This document shows, one piece after another, positions 45,464 through 58,046 of a stretch of DNA of 64,000 nt. Every line of letters begins with the position of its first letter. Position 1 is the first letter of the stretch. Under the pieces are notes generated by a model that worked only from the letters and a program-made list of their open reading frames with translations, did not search any database and was not told the DNA's origin. The translations under genes and the position numbers were made by a program. This DNA is from Pyrenula massariospora (lineage: Eukaryota > Ascomycota > Eurotiomycetes > Pyrenulales > Pyrenulaceae), in NCBI GenBank assembly GCA_021030905.1, contig JAGFMI010000016.1, positions 1,020,556-1,084,555 on the forward strand. Direction: 5' to 3'.

Positions 45464-46792
45464 TTGTACTCGTTATCTGGATGTAGTAAGATTTTGGCTG
45501 ATATTGAAGCGTGTAATAAGAACGTGCATCTGTTTCTTGGAGGACTATCATCCGCCTGATGTATTACCCCACGTCAGTATAAGAGAAAATTAAGAGCAGA
45601 GAGTTTGAGCCTTTGCGGCCAAGCACATTTGGTTCGGAGTACGGTCCTCTACTAGGCCAAACCTTGCCTTCGCATGATATCAAAATGGGTTGACGCAAGG
45701 CGAACCATTCCTTGACCAGTAGCCACTTGTTTAATTGAGCTTATACGGATGATAGAATCGTACGAGGGAATAATGAAACTCCCGGCGAGGGTGCACCCCG
45801 ACAAAAGCTTGAAGTTCAGAGACAGAAATCATATTGACAGTCTGACAGCTTATCGTTGAAACGACACTACCACTTGGCTTTACTTGGAGATGGGAGCCAT
45901 GGCTGCCCTTCCGGCTAGAAATCGGGATGCAGGTTGCCACAACTTCTATCACCCAGCCTCGTTTGCTGATAGTCCAGAGATTCTTGGCGCCGAGGCAGCA
46001 TCCTGGCCCGCTTGGCCATGCCTGGTCTCTCCATTGGCTGGCTCTGCCGTCAACGGGTTCGCAAAACTTGGCCTTTCTTGGCTGATGTCAATGCCGTACA
46101 CCGAAAACGGCATAGCGCTTGAACATCGCGATTTCTGAGAATGATCTTGTCCTGGTGAAGAGAGAGTGCTGCTGAGATAGGTTGTGCAGGGCTGTGAGGC
46201 TTCTTGAATTTGAATACCAGTATCTCTCTCCCTAGACAGCGGCTTGGCAATGTCTCTGCGCGCTTGCGTCGTTTTTGCTCGGACAAGCCTACCCGCAAAG
46301 GTAGGTCGCCGGGTCTTGTTGAACCGCTCTTCGTTGTCAAGCTTTCCTCGGCGTCATGGCAACGACAATCTCCTACCGCGAAACTCTAGGCAATGGAATC
46401 TATATGGTCAGATGATGGGAGACCTCCGGACTGTTCTCTTGTGCCAACGTCCTCCGCCTCTGGGCTTTTCTTGGGTTGAGGGGTATTATAGGTGAGGTAG
46501 TATTAAGACGAACCTGCGCGACTTTGAACAATGTCAGCCATATCTCGCTCGCAATCCTCCAATTGTCCTTGCAAGCTGCTTGTCGGCCCTTTGTCTCTGC
46601 TCCCTACTAGCTTCTTAAGATAGAGTAGGACGAGCATACTCTTTCTACCGTCCTGTTTCGCTTTCGTTGTTCATTTCGTATTCTTGTCAGAGCGAACCCC
46701 CTTTTCCACCGACCTTACTAGTAGCCCTTTCAGAGAGCCTATAGCAGCGGTGTTGAGCGGCATAATTAAGCTTGGTCTGTATTATCTCCACA
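45464..46792. other. Intergenic, 1.3 kb
   Basis: Includes the upstream regions of both flanking genes. Short frames in 45731-46495 have no support. A C/T-rich leader precedes the transporter start. Confidence 0.4.
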
Positions 46793-49065
46793 ATGGCAGC
46801 AAGCGGGGAAAAGGACCATAAGTCTTATGCAACCTCTTCTGAAAGTGACAAAAATGTCGAGCACATAGATGACCGAAATCAGTCTATCGCTGACTCTCGC
46901 CGGATCTCTGTCAGTGCTGCTGAAAGAGCTCGGCGTAACCTCAATGCCAAGCTGGCCAATCCTTTGGCGGGGCTAAACCATCAAGATATTCGTCTGCAAG
47001 GCGCCGAATTTGCTAGAAAGTATCACATTGGCAATGATGATGATGTACGAGCATTCGAGATTGGTGCCTGCTTGGCGCAAAATCCCGAGAAATGGGAGAC
47101 TGTTGAAGGTCTCTCCAACGAAGAGACGGAGATTATGCGGAAAGAGTTTACAAATCGATGGTCCCAGCCTCGACTCATGTACATTGTCATCGCTCTTTGC
47201 AGCTTGTGCGCTGCTGTGCAAGGCATGGGTAGGCGAAACCGTGCTTTTACCCCATCTACGAGTTATTGATGTTACCACGCAGATGAGACTGTTGTCAACG
47301 GCGGTCAAGTTTTCTACGTACCTCAATTCGGCATCGATGGAGACAGCCCTAGGGCTACATGGCTTACTGGGCTCGTTAACTCTGCACCGTATTTCTGTTG
47401 TGCGTTTTTGGGATGCTGGATGACACCGCCTTTGAACAATTGGTTTGGCCGCCGCGGGACCATCTTCATCACCTGTTGCATTTCAGCTCTTGCTTGCTTC
47501 TGGCAAGGCTTTGTGAACTCTTGGTGGCACATGTTCATTGCCAGGTTCTCACTGGGGTTTGGAATTGGACCAAAATCCGCTACAGTGCCGATCTACGCTG
47601 TAGATGCCCCTTTTCTATATTTCTGACCTACTTGAATCTGATAAAATTCAGGCAGAAACTACTCCCCCGGCTATCCGAGGCGCCCTTGTTATGCAGTGGC
47701 AGATGGTGAGCGGATTTAATTGCAGTTCTGCATCTTCGCTGTAGACTAATGGCTTGCAGTGGACCGCCTTCGGTATCATGGTTGGGTATGCGTCCCACCA
47801 CCTTAGGACAATTTCGAAAATTCTTCACTTAAGCTAAGGTCTTTTTAGGTTTGCTGCCGACCTGATGTTCTTCAAGGTTCAGGATCCCCCAAACATCACC
47901 GGGTTGAATTGGCGCCTAATGATGGCGTCTGCAATGGTTCCTGCAGTCATCTGCTGCTTCTTCGTTTATTCCTGCCCTGAATCTCCTCGATGGTATATGA
48001 GTAAAGGTCGCCATGCAGAGGCTTACACTGCAATGTGCCGTCTAAGGCATCACAAGATCCAGGCAGCTAGAGACGTTTTCTACATGCATACTCTGTTGGA
48101 AGCTGAGGCTGGAATGAAGATCGGTCGGAACAAAGTTTTGGAGTTGGTTACTGTGCCAAGGAACAGGAGAGCTTTGATTGCTTCTGAAATCGTTATGTTC
48201 ATGCAGCAGGTGAGATCATTATAATATAACCTGACACATATTATCATTACGGCCGCAGCGACGATCTCGTATATGCAGCTGACCTTTTCTCCTAGTTTTG
48301 CGGTGTCAACGTCATTGCGTATTATTCTTCCGATGTGTTCCTCGAGGCCAACTTTTCCCACATTAATGCGCTTACCGCTTCATTTGGCTTTGGCTTGATC
48401 AACTGGATCTTTGCCATCCCAGCAATATACACGATCGACACATTTGGCCGGAGGAATTTGCTATTAACCACATTTCCACTGATGTCGCTGTTTCTATTCT
48501 TCACGGGGTTTAGCTTTTGGATCCCTGAAGAGACGAATGGGACAGCGCGTATCGCCTGTATCGCACTTGGTATTTATCTGTTTGGCATCGTGTACTCACC
48601 TGGCGAGGGACCTGTTCCATTCACCTATTCTGCCGAAGCATATCCCTTGTACGTTCGTGCGTACGGTATGAGCCTGGCGACGGCAACTACGTGGTTCTTT
48701 AATGCCATTCTAAGTGAGCGCCGCGTTCTTAAATATTGAGGTGGTTCTGACTTAATGTCTCAGGTATAACGTGGCCCTCACTCCTGGCCGCCTTCAAGCC
48801 ACAAGGGGCTTTTGGTTGGTATGCGACCTGGAACCTCATCGGATGGGTGTTGGTCTTGCTTTTCCTTCCTGAAACAAAGGGAAAGACCTTGGAGGAGCTG
48901 GATCAGGTCTTCAGTGTTCCAACGCATGTTCATGCTGCGTACGGACTTCGGCAGATTCCGTATTTTATCCAAAGATACATCTTCCGAAGGAAAGTGGAGC
49001 CGGAGATTCTGTATCAAAGAGAGGAGGAAGTGACGGGTGAAGAGTACGAGGAACGGAAGGTGTAG
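46793..49065 (+). CDS. MFS sugar/polyol transporter, copy 2, 637 aa
   Basis: Seven exons: 46793-47228, 47283-47599, 47652-47705, 47760-47785, 47849-48209, 48296-48713, 48764-49065; one is 26 bases. The start used is [11 protein letters not shown]; an ATG seven codons upstream is in frame. The motifs parallel copy 1: [74 protein letters not shown] and [15 protein letters not shown]. The introns at WQM/WTAFG and MQQ/FCGVN match those of copy 1; the others differ. A loop after helix 4 is longer here ([12 protein letters not shown]). It is likely a plasma-membrane, proton-coupled sugar or polyol importer. An AT-rich island follows 260 bases downstream. Confidence 0.9.
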
Positions 49066-50620
49066 AACGGTGAAATTGGCGAAAACTGTCATAGGCGCTG
49101 AGGGACCTTAATGCTTTTGCTACATGAGTAACCCCAGATAAGGTGCTCAGTACCAGGCATAGCTTATGGCCGAGAGCTCTGAACACAGCTCGAGTAAAAC
49201 ATTCGGAATGAATTTAGAGGAAATATCCTTCAAAGTCGGTGATAATCTCATAGTTTACTTATTGGTATGACAGGGCAAGCTGAAACCGTGGAGCGTCCGG
49301 TGGACCATGACCGAAAATCAGTTACCCCAAGACCAACAACCGATTTTCGTTATTTTTTTTTTGGAAAAAAAAATTTAATTTATGAATATGTTAATTAAAA
49401 CTAAGATTGATATATTAATGACATAAAAAACATTATTTTCATTAAATACTATTAATGATTTTGAAAGAGAGTCTAACAGTAATTATTTATTAAAATATTA
49501 ATCAAATCTATCAATTTATTATAACAGGTATTATTAATACTTTTTCAAATTATCCAGCTTTAAAATTCTAAGTATTTATTAAAACTTCGGAAAAGATTAT
49601 ATTTTAATATTAAGCTATTAAACCATGTCCTTTTTTTTTTATTTTAAAAATAATTATTTTATAACGTAGTGAGATAAATATTGTACAAAAAATAAATAGA
49701 TCGAAGGGAAGATAAGTGAGTCTAACTAAGTCAATTTTGATGAGCATCGCCGTAAGCCCGGCGGTACCCACCTCTCTGCATGAAATGTACATGGCCCCCA
49801 GCTGCGACTCGGAGTCCTTCCGGCGGCCCGTTCCCTACGAATATATCTAGTCATTACAATTTACATACATGTTCTAGACGCATACATTTGTCTTACCAAA
49901 GTCCGCACCTGACTCTCTCGGTACATGAACTCAGCACGGTGTAAGGCACTTGTAAATCTACTGGAAGCCATCCAAAGCTTATCTGCATGTCACTCTCATA
50001 GTTGTTGTGCAGACAGCACTCAGGTAAAGTGCTCCAACGCCACTCGCGACGGCCATACCTACTTTATACCCTGTCAATGAGCTGATTTCGGTGGCACAGC
50101 ACATACATTTTCGTGTCAAGGATTGCAGCTGTCGAGATGGCATGTTTCACTAATTTAGCAGTCTTACCGCCACGATTACGCAGGCAGCCTCATCTGCAGC
50201 TGTGACAAATTGGGGTGAAGTTGCAGAACGTTCAATGACGGCTGCCTGCGGGAGATCTGTTTCCCATAATCGCATCCCTGATCCTGGCTGACGGTTGCAG
50301 AAATCGGGCAAGCCAGATTTCACGCGGATCAAAAGGGGCCTGTATCCCCTAAGAAAAGCCTGTATGCATGAGCTGAAGCTGTCGGCTCGACTTGGCCTTC
50401 GTCCTCTCCTAAGTAGCCCCCACCTACGCACGAGAAAGATCGTGGTGTGAGATTAGAGGCTTCTGAACTTCACGCTAGGGGCACAACAGATATCCCGCTG
50501 TTAGACAAGTATACATCAAGCCGCTCCGATACTGTCCGTCAATGCGCTGCTTGATGATGCCTAGACGGCAGCTTCACGACCTCAGAATTAATCTTCACCA
50601 AGATATTCTGAAAGAATAGT
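49066..50620. other. Intergenic, 1.55 kb, with AT-rich island
   Basis: From about 49330 to 49740 the sequence is strongly AT-rich with T- and A-tracts; the rest has normal composition and no recognised gene. It separates the sugar-transporter pair from the metabolite-type gene group. Confidence 0.5.
49330..49740. repeat. AT-rich island, probable RIP relic
   Basis: Low-complexity A/T with frequent TA and few C or G bases, no open frame, sharp borders. This is what remains of a repeat after heavy RIP, or a plain AT spacer; no TIR or LTR could be identified. Confidence 0.5.
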
Positions 50621-52418
50621 ATGGCAGACGCCAAGATAGCAAGTCTAGAAGACGGGCTTGCGAGATCGCCAAACTCGATCCCTGGATCTTTGAATGGCTC
50701 TGTAGCGAATAGCGAACAGGATGACCATGGAACACAGCAAGACCCGAGATCAGGCATGAAAGCCTTTGCTTGGCCTTTGGTGCTAATTTCGATACTGTGT
50801 TCTCATTTCCTCTACGCTCTCGATAACACCGTCGTTGCGAACGTGCAACCGGCCATTGTTACGACCCTTGGCGAAATTGACAAGCTGCCATGGATCTCTG
50901 TAGGGTTCGTGTTCGCTGCGGCAAGCGTAACGCTCACATGGTAAGTATTCTCTTATATTAGAGATCAAGTTACCTGACGTTTTATAGGGGAAGGCTGTAC
51001 GAGCTTATGGATGCTAAGATTACCTTCATAACCGCAGTCTTCGTGTTCGAGGTAGGTACAGCAATATGTGGCGCGGCGCCGGCCATGAATGTTCTCATAG
51101 TTGGTCGCACTATCTGCGGCTTGGGAGCTGGCGGAATATATACGGGTACAATGGTATTGATCGCGGCATTCACTTCAATCAAAGAGCGGCCGGCTTATCT
51201 AGGATTATCAGGTATTACATGGGGTCTTGGGACTGTGTAAGTTAACAGTGACTACTGTCGAGGATCGGCTCTGCTAACAGGCCGTGAAGACTAGGACCCG
51301 TCATCGGCGGCGCTTTTGCAGATAACCAGCATACCACCTGGCGTTGGGCCTTCTACATTGGCCTTTGTGTCGGCGCTATAGCTGCACCAGTCTATTTCCT
51401 GCTTCTACCGCGATATGATGCCCGCAAAGGGGCCTCCCTGTTGACACGATTTTTGGAATTCGACAACGCAGGATCAGTCATACTGATCGGTACTTTCGTC
51501 TCTGGGACCTGTGCAATCGCTTTCGGCGGATCTCTATACGCGTGGGGTGACTCTCGGATCGTTGGACTCTTCTGTTGCTTTGGTGTTCTCTGCGTACTCT
51601 TTGCAGTGCAGCAAGGGCGCTGCATACTTACGACAGCCGAACACAGGCTTTTTCCGGTAGACATGCTCAAGTCTCGAGACATGGTCATTCTATTTATCCA
51701 GGCCTCAGCATCAAATGCTTGCGTCTTCATTCCGGTCTATTACATCCCAATTTATTTCCAGTTCGGTCGTGACGACGACAGCCTGAAGTCAGCAGTGCGG
51801 CTGCTGCCATACATTTGCGTGTTTGTAGCCGCTGCACTATTCAACGGCATATTCATGACGAAGACCGGTTACTACCTGCCATGGTACATTGTTGGTGCGG
51901 CGCTCTCCCTTGTCGGAGGTGCATTGATGTACACGGTCACTCTCCACACGGCGCCATCTCGCGTCTATGGCTACAGTATCCTCATCGCGGCCGGTGCCGG
52001 CTCCGTCAATCCCGCCTGTTGGGCCGTCTCTCAGGCAAAGGCCCCTCGCGGCAACTTTGTCCAGGCGACCGCTTTCATCGGCCTTGCGAACGCGCTGGGT
52101 CTAACACTCACTATGACCATCTCCAACAGCGTCTTTTTGAATATTGCTACGAGGGGAATCGCACACGTCTTGCCGAGCTTAGACCGCTCGCAAGTGCAGG
52201 CTGCCGTCGCGGGCAGTCATGCGCGTCTTTATCAGACGCTCACGGATGATGAGCGTATGCGGACCTTGGGAGCTGTGATCTACGCGCTGTCGAGGGTCTA
52301 TATCATGGTGATTGTTGGGGCTGCTACGTCCTTGGTATTTGCAATGTTCATGAAGTGGGAGAAGATCTTCGTGGACCCAGGAAAAGAGGTGCAGGATGGA
52401 CAAAAGGCCGAATCTTAG
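50621..52418 (+). CDS. MFS drug/toxin exporter (DHA2), 565 aa
   Basis: Three exons: 50621-50940, 50988-51236 and 51290-52418; the second acceptor is GAAG, chosen because it yields the motif-C sequence VLGPVIGGAF. The start MADAKIASLEDG leads a 45-residue cytosolic tail. The first helix ends LYALDNTVVANVQPAIV, the D1 motif of the 14-helix DHA2 group; WGRLYELMDAK is motif A. The length and about 14 hydrophobic segments fit the family of azole, aflatoxin and trichothecene exporters. It opens the metabolite-type gene group and is likely its exporter. The C-terminal 15 residues are polar. Confidence 0.9.
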
Positions 52419-52538
52419 ATAGCCCGTATATTCTAGAACACAGTATTCTACATTGAAGCATCAAGAGTCGCTGAGCTATCAAGAAAAGGACACCTTCCTC
52501 ATGAGACATCATGACGTCCAAGTCACAAGTTCAGCAAC

Positions 52539-53557
52539 TCACTCGTTTTGCGGCTTCGTTCCAACCACGGCATATCTCGTAAAAGCCCAAGCAGCACCTT
52601 TCCGAGTCTCATTAGTGACCTTCGACAACAACTCTGGAAGCTCCCGTGCGAAAGCCTTATCCTTCGCCTTTGAGGCTATGACCTCGTGTACCATCAGGTT
52701 ACACTCGTGCATTGCAAGCGCAACCCACGGCTTAGCTTCTCGGACGTCGTACTGCACGCAGTGCAAACCGGCTTCTCTGAATAGAGCCGGGAGCTGGCTG
52801 ACCCAGGTAGGCTTGAAGCGCGAATCTTGGCCTTGTGCAGTGGTTAGGAGTCGACTCAAGGCGTCAGTTGAGACAGTCGGATCTGCTTTTTCGATGCGGA
52901 AGGAGGCAATGTCTGGCTCGTCCCATTGAAGATATCCACCGGGCTCTGTGATTGGCTTGTTAGCTGAAGGCTTGAAAGACGCTGGCCACAGTGGGTGGAC
53001 ATACTAAGTAGCTTCACAAGCTTTACCAGTATCGCTGGGAGGTCTTCGTTCCCCAGTACGAAGGCGAACAGGCGGATGTGGACAATGTCGTAGACTCCTT
53101 CGAGCTCCTGAGGCACGCCTTCATTGATGTTCCAATGAATGTAGTTGACGTTCGCTGGTAGCCAGCGGCGGGGTGGCAGCGCGTCGAATGAGATATCCAA
53201 ACCATCTAGCTGTACGGTCTCTGGCAGTTGTTTCGTCAAGTCTGTAAGCCACAATCTACCAGCACCATTTTAGCCATGTCACAAAATTCAAATTTCATGT
53301 GTGTAGGCGACTCACCCAGTTCCAGTCCCTACATCTGCAATCTTGAGCTGAGGGTTACTGGTTGGAATGGTGGGATGTACCAAGTATCCAAAGATCTCAC
53401 GCCACAAGTAATGCTGTAGATTGATGCTTGTTCTTAGGTTAGCCCTAGTAAGTCCAGCTCCAAGCAGGATGCCTCTCGTCTTGCGCAGCTTGGCGTACCG
53501 ATTGTTATCGAGATAATCTCGGTTGAAGATATAGTTGTCCCCTTGACTGTGTGCCAT
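52539..53557 (-). CDS. SAM-dependent methyltransferase, LaeA/UMTA-like, 299 aa
   Basis: Three exons: 53557-53316, 53255-53005 and 52945-52539, with 60- and 59-base introns (GTGAGT and GTATGT donors). The start is MAHSQGDNYIFNRDYLDNNR. Motif I (DVGTGTG, residues 75-81, completed by splicing to GLWL) binds the SAM ribose; the acidic LDGLDIS follows as motif II; VPQELEGVYDIVHIR and LLKPGGYLQWDE are the later conserved strands. The last exon is longer, variable and Lys/Ala-rich. Such proteins include the chromatin-level regulator LaeA but also tailoring methyltransferases of metabolite clusters; gene context favours the latter. It is divergent from the P450 gene, and convergent with the exporter, 120 bases away. 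Confidence 0.9.
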
Positions 53558-54901
53558 GGTCTCCGCAGCCGACAAGCACCTCTAAAGCAGGATGTCACCT
53601 TGAGACCAGCTCCCGAATAGTTCACCGTCAGTTTACTGGACTGCTAGGGCCTAGAATTAGCCTTTGCTCCTTGTTAGGCTGATCGATAAGGCTGTCAGGG
53701 CACTTTGATGCGTCCCCACAGTTATCCTCCGTTGCTTGACGCTCAGTGGCTTTCGAGCTGTGGGATCCACCATTTTCTGCCGACGAATGACGTGCTACTT
53801 TGAAAATTCAAGCAGATTAAATCGAGGCATTAAAGTGAAGCTTGCATGCTCTCGATCTACTCGTTGTTGCTGCTCTAGGAGGTACTCCCCGAAGGGGCAT
53901 AGATCTTGTGGCGTGGCAGAGTACTCATGTTACTTTCGTTAGTCGCCGTTCCAGGGGCTGAATCTTACCCACCGCGGCCACCGGCGGAAAATGGTATGAG
54001 CAATCCGGTTTGAGGTTTGAAGGGGTTCCTTTTGAGCATGATATCACTACCCCGGTATGGAAAGGTGGTGGACACGGTAATTTCTCAATACATGACTGTA
54101 TTGGTAGATTACCGGGTCTTTCGGGTAATTGATGCAGGTGCAATTTCAAACGACGGAAGTGGGCCGCTCTCAGTAGAACCCTATCTCAGCTGCGGATCGA
54201 AAAGCTACTTCCCCGGCGCCATGGCTTATCGGCATGATACTGCGCCACCAAACAACAACCTTTGGTTTGTTAATTTAAATGGAGACTTGAGAAAGAGCTG
54301 TGGGGTCCAAGTTCTCTTTGCAATAAGCCTAACCCTAATCCGGAAACCCTTCTGGAGAGGTAATTCTGATGGAGGGTCCTGTCTCTAATACTATCATTTC
54401 ATACATGAGGCAATACGGCCGACTTTACTCATTTTGCTTTTTCCATCTGTGACAGGAGGTGGCGAGCTGTGCATCATATGCATGCATTCCGCATGCAAGC
54501 CATGAAATCTAAGGCCAATGGTTGGAAGTCTAGATGCATAGGGTCGCAATCGAAGAGAACGATGCAGGACGGCTGAGTGCGCCTGAATGTACCGTTGATC
54601 AGCTCGTAGCCAAACAATGCGGCTCCCAAACGGTGCTGAGATCGACCGCTACTGATCAGGATTCATTGGGACCCAGCTGGAGGCTCCATCAAGCTTCGAA
54701 AAGGTAGGTCACTCCTGGTTGGGATCGGTGCCGCACCCCTAGGTCTACTGAGTCCACACCGATCAGGCTGCCGGAATGTCTGAGTTAGCATTCGGGAGCT
54801 TCAGTCAAAATTCCCAAGAAAATGTTTGAGTGGTCCTCAGTACTTCAACGGTCGTAGAGCAAAGGTGTCATCTGCATGTCCAAACAGATTATCATTTAAC
54901 A
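53558..54901. promoter_or_regulatory. Bidirectional upstream region, 1.3 kb
   Basis: Lies between the divergent methyltransferase and P450 genes, so it probably controls both. Short frames (53736-53942 and 54017-54388) lack support. A search for a cluster-specific binding motif here would be informative; I saw no repeated palindrome. Confidence 0.4.
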
Positions 54902-56994
54902 ATGACAGGCTTCCAAGGTCAGCTACTCATCGCCATAACAGCAAGCTTTCTTGCCCACTGGTGCTACTTTATCCGCGGCGAACATGATTTGCAAGCAGCA
55001 ACTATCGCGCGGGCGCACTTCGCCTTTTGCGTTATTGTTGCCGGTGCGAAGGGTTATACTGAAGACATGGCCTTGGGCAATGCTTGCCTTGAGACCTTGA
55101 TATTAGCCGCAACTTACATTGGGATTATGATGACCAGCATTGCTACTTATCGCTTGCTCTTGTCGCCGGTCAGAAGATTTCCTGGACCATTTTCATGGAA
55201 GCTCTCTAAATTGTCTCATGTGTGGAGTATGAGGAAGCGAGACAACTTCAAGGTCTTGGAAAGAGAGCGTCAGAAGTACGGAGATGTCGTAAGGACCGGT
55301 ATGCGAGCTTTTACCCCGTGCACTTTCAGAAATCAATCATAAGAAATCGAGGAGAGCGGTGACTGAAGATGCTTTGGTTCATAGGCCTAGAAGCTGATAG
55401 CCTGACAGGTCCAAATGAGGTCACCCTCTTCACTGTGGAAGCCTTTCACCAAGTCTACAATTCCTCCTCAAATTGTACTAAGTCTCCATACTATGATCTG
55501 CTCCAGCCTATGGAGTCACTTGACACAACGAGAGATCCCGCTATGCATACCAGAAGGCGCAAGATCTGGGATAAATTTTTCAGCGTGAAATGCAAGACCG
55601 CGGTGGCCCCTTTCCAGTCTAATTTGCTTGTCTGACATTGATATTAGCGTTAGAAAAGCAGGAAGGCCTGGTTTATTCCTATGGAGATAAGCTCGTACGG
55701 GCCATCGAGAAGCGTATTAACGAGCCTCTCGACGTTTCAGACTGGTTCGAATACTATACCTTCGACTTGATGGGCAGGTTTGGCATGGGCTTTGACTTCG
55801 GGCTTCTGGAAGGCCAACCGCATGACATACACCACCTGTACCATCTCGCCCATCAGAATCTTGGTCCTATCGGCGCTGCGCCATGGATCAAGCACCTTAT
55901 GATGTCGATACCTTACATTGAGCGACTACGGAGTTACAGATTGTTCTTGCAATGGACTACAAACCTACTGCAGAAGAAGATTGAGGTAAGTTCCTCAGGA
56001 CCCGAACGGTTAGACGCAGTCTGCAGAGGGAGCTGACTGAGAGAATCACAGTCCAAATCAGAGATCAAAGACGTAAGAACAATGACACAAAGGGTCAAAT
56101 CTTTCACTCATGTTGTTCCCCAGGTCCTTGGCTATGTCGTTGAAGATGCGCGACGAAATGGTGGCTTCCAAGCTGAGTGGCGCTTCATGATGGGAGATCT
56201 CGCACTGCTTATTGCAGCAGGAAGGTATATCACAGCCGCTCTTCCTGATTCTAACCGCAGGGCGCAAATCTTCCCTCCTTTTTGTTTTCTGAATTCGAAA
56301 TATCTCAGCGTGTCGGCTAACTCCGGCATGCACTGCTAGTGACCCAATGCGTCTAGCCCTGGCAAACATCTTCTACTATCTGATTGTCTATCCGAAGCAT
56401 CTACACTGGATTCGCGAGGAGCTCACCCAGATCGACTTGCGTGACTATAAAGCACTGACCGGTCTCGATCACTTGTCAGCCATTATCTATGAGACGCTTC
56501 GATTGAATCCACCTGTGCCAGCGGCCGGCCTACGCGTCACACCGCCGGAAGGCCTAACACTCAACACCGAACATATACCCGGAGGAACGACGGTATTAGT
56601 ACCGCACTATAGCTTATTCAGAGGTGAGTGCCACGAACTTGACCAGAAGAGTTCACCAAGAGCCTTGCGGTCAGTGAAACGAAAAAATAACGCTGTCCCA
56701 GATCCTCGCAACTTCGAAGCGCCCAACGACTTTATTCCTGAGCGTTTCACGACACGGCCGGAGCTCATTCTGAACCAGGATGCATATATGCCTTGGAGTG
56801 CTGGAAAAGGTCAATGCATTGGCAAGAAGCTTTCGCTACTCGAAATTCGAGTGGCGACTGCGTTGGTCGTGACTAGGTTTGATGTCGCCTTTGCACCGGG
56901 TGAAGATGGTAGTCGTATGTTTGAGGAGACAATCGACTACTTTACCAGCACTCCAGGATCGATGCGGCTGGTTTTTAGTGAGCGTAAAGGTTGA
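54902..56994 (+). CDS. Cytochrome P450 monooxygenase, 538 aa
   Basis: Seven exons: 54902-55298, 55409-55602, 55659-55985, 56052-56072 (21 bases), 56124-56224, 56340-56623, 56702-56994. Total 1617 bases. The start MTGFQGQLLIAITASFLAHW is a membrane anchor, with more hydrophobic helices before the proline hinge RRFPGPFSWKL. Conserved features: K-helix ETLR (398-401), PERF, and the heme loop WSAGKGQCIG with ligand Cys480. The I-helix reads AAGSDPM (344-350), where most P450s have a Thr near the Pro. The style (HTRRRKIWDKFFS) is that of the tryprostatin B 6-hydroxylase-like branch. It likely hydroxylates or epoxidises a pathway intermediate on the ER membrane. The third-exon start is less certain. 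Confidence 0.85.
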
Positions 56995-57227
56995 GATTAC
57001 ATGTTTTCTTCGCGGCAAAACCTCCTTCAGCACAAGGGAGACCACCATTTTATGTATGGATAGACACATAGTGATGTAGAGGTAGTTGGCTTGGTGACCA
57101 AAATCGTTGTGCTATAGCTTGCTTGCAATATAAGGCGTATATCTGTGTTGCTAAGAGAAAGACTCGCAACACGCATGCAGGCTGCTTACGATGTCAAGTC
57201 TTCCGCCGTCAAGGTCGCCGACGAAGA

Positions 57228-58046
57228 TCAAACATACATCTTCGCCACCTCCTCAATGACCTTGACCACCTCGTCTGTCTTCGTCACACACGGAGAGTGC
57301 CCCGTATCCATCTCCGCCACCTCCGCCTCCACCCCAGCCTTCTCCATCTTCTCCAGAATCCGCTTCTGATAATGCGCCGGCAACGTCATGTCCGCCGTCG
57401 TGTGCACATACGTGACGGGGATGTGCTTCCACGCCTCGAACTGCACCTTGGATTCCATACAGTCGAGGTTGGCCCGAGACAGCGTTCGCATGAGCGCGTC
57501 GGCTTCCTCCTCGCCCACCCCGCCGAACAGAAGCATGCGTGCGTCCTTGGACATGCAGCTGCCGTCGGGGGCGATATCGAACGCGGCGGGGATCAGATCC
57601 TCGTTGCCCATTTCCCGCACGAGATCGAGGATCCCGAAGCCCCGGGGGTGCAGGTGTGCGGCCACGGCGACCAGATGGGCGACACCACCGCTACCACCAT
57701 CCTTAAGGCTGGAGGAAAGGGAACCCTGGCGACAACGACGTTGGCTCTGGATGTCTAGTCCCTCGAGGGAGCCGCAGCCGACAACGCCACCGTAGGAGTG
57801 CATGACCATGATGATAGTACGGCCCTGGTCGCAGAGCATTTCGACGAGCCGCCGCACCATTTGGGTATCCTCGGGAAGGCTAGCTGTTGGCGGACGGGCC
57901 CCTGTACAGGAAGGGAGAAATGGCACATGAACATCATAGCCAGCTGACTGTAGAGCGGTGGTGAATTTGGAGTAGGTGAGAGGGCAGTGCCAGATGCCGT
58001 GGACGAGGACAATAGCAGGCTTGGTGGCGGTGCCTGGGTGGGCCAT
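57228..58046 (-). CDS. Alpha/beta hydrolase, 272 aa
   Basis: Intronless. Sequence IVLVHGIWH holds the oxyanion-loop HG motif. The nucleophile elbow HSYGG places Ser84; Asp219 (TTADMTLP) and His250 (DTGHSP) complete the triad, at family spacing. A Gly/Ser-rich insert around 100-125 sits in the cap. These small enzymes of the AB-hydrolase 1 family include salicylate-esterase- and epoxide-hydrolase-like members and are common tailoring enzymes in fungal clusters; exact reaction unknown. It is convergent with the P450 gene, 233 bases apart, and divergent from nothing close. The gene is GC-richer than its neighbours. Confidence 0.85.
   Translation of the reverse strand: MAHPGTATKPAIVLVHGIWHCPLTYSKFTTALQSAGYDVHVPFLPSCTGARPPTASLPEDTQMVRRLVEMLCDQGRTIIMVMHSYGGVVGCGSLEGLDIQSQRRCRQGSLSSSLKDGGSGGVAHLVAVAAHLHPRGFGILDLVREMGNEDLIPAAFDIAPDGSCMSKDARMLLFGGVGEEEADALMRTLSRANLDCMESKVQFEAWKHIPVTYVHTTADMTLPAHYQKRILEKMEKAGVEAEVAEMDTGHSPCVTKTDEVVKVIEEVAKMYV

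Noticed and set aside
54017-54388. Plus-strand 123-codon frame between methyltransferase and P450
   Set aside because: First codon context is poor, no family match, lies in a bidirectional promoter.
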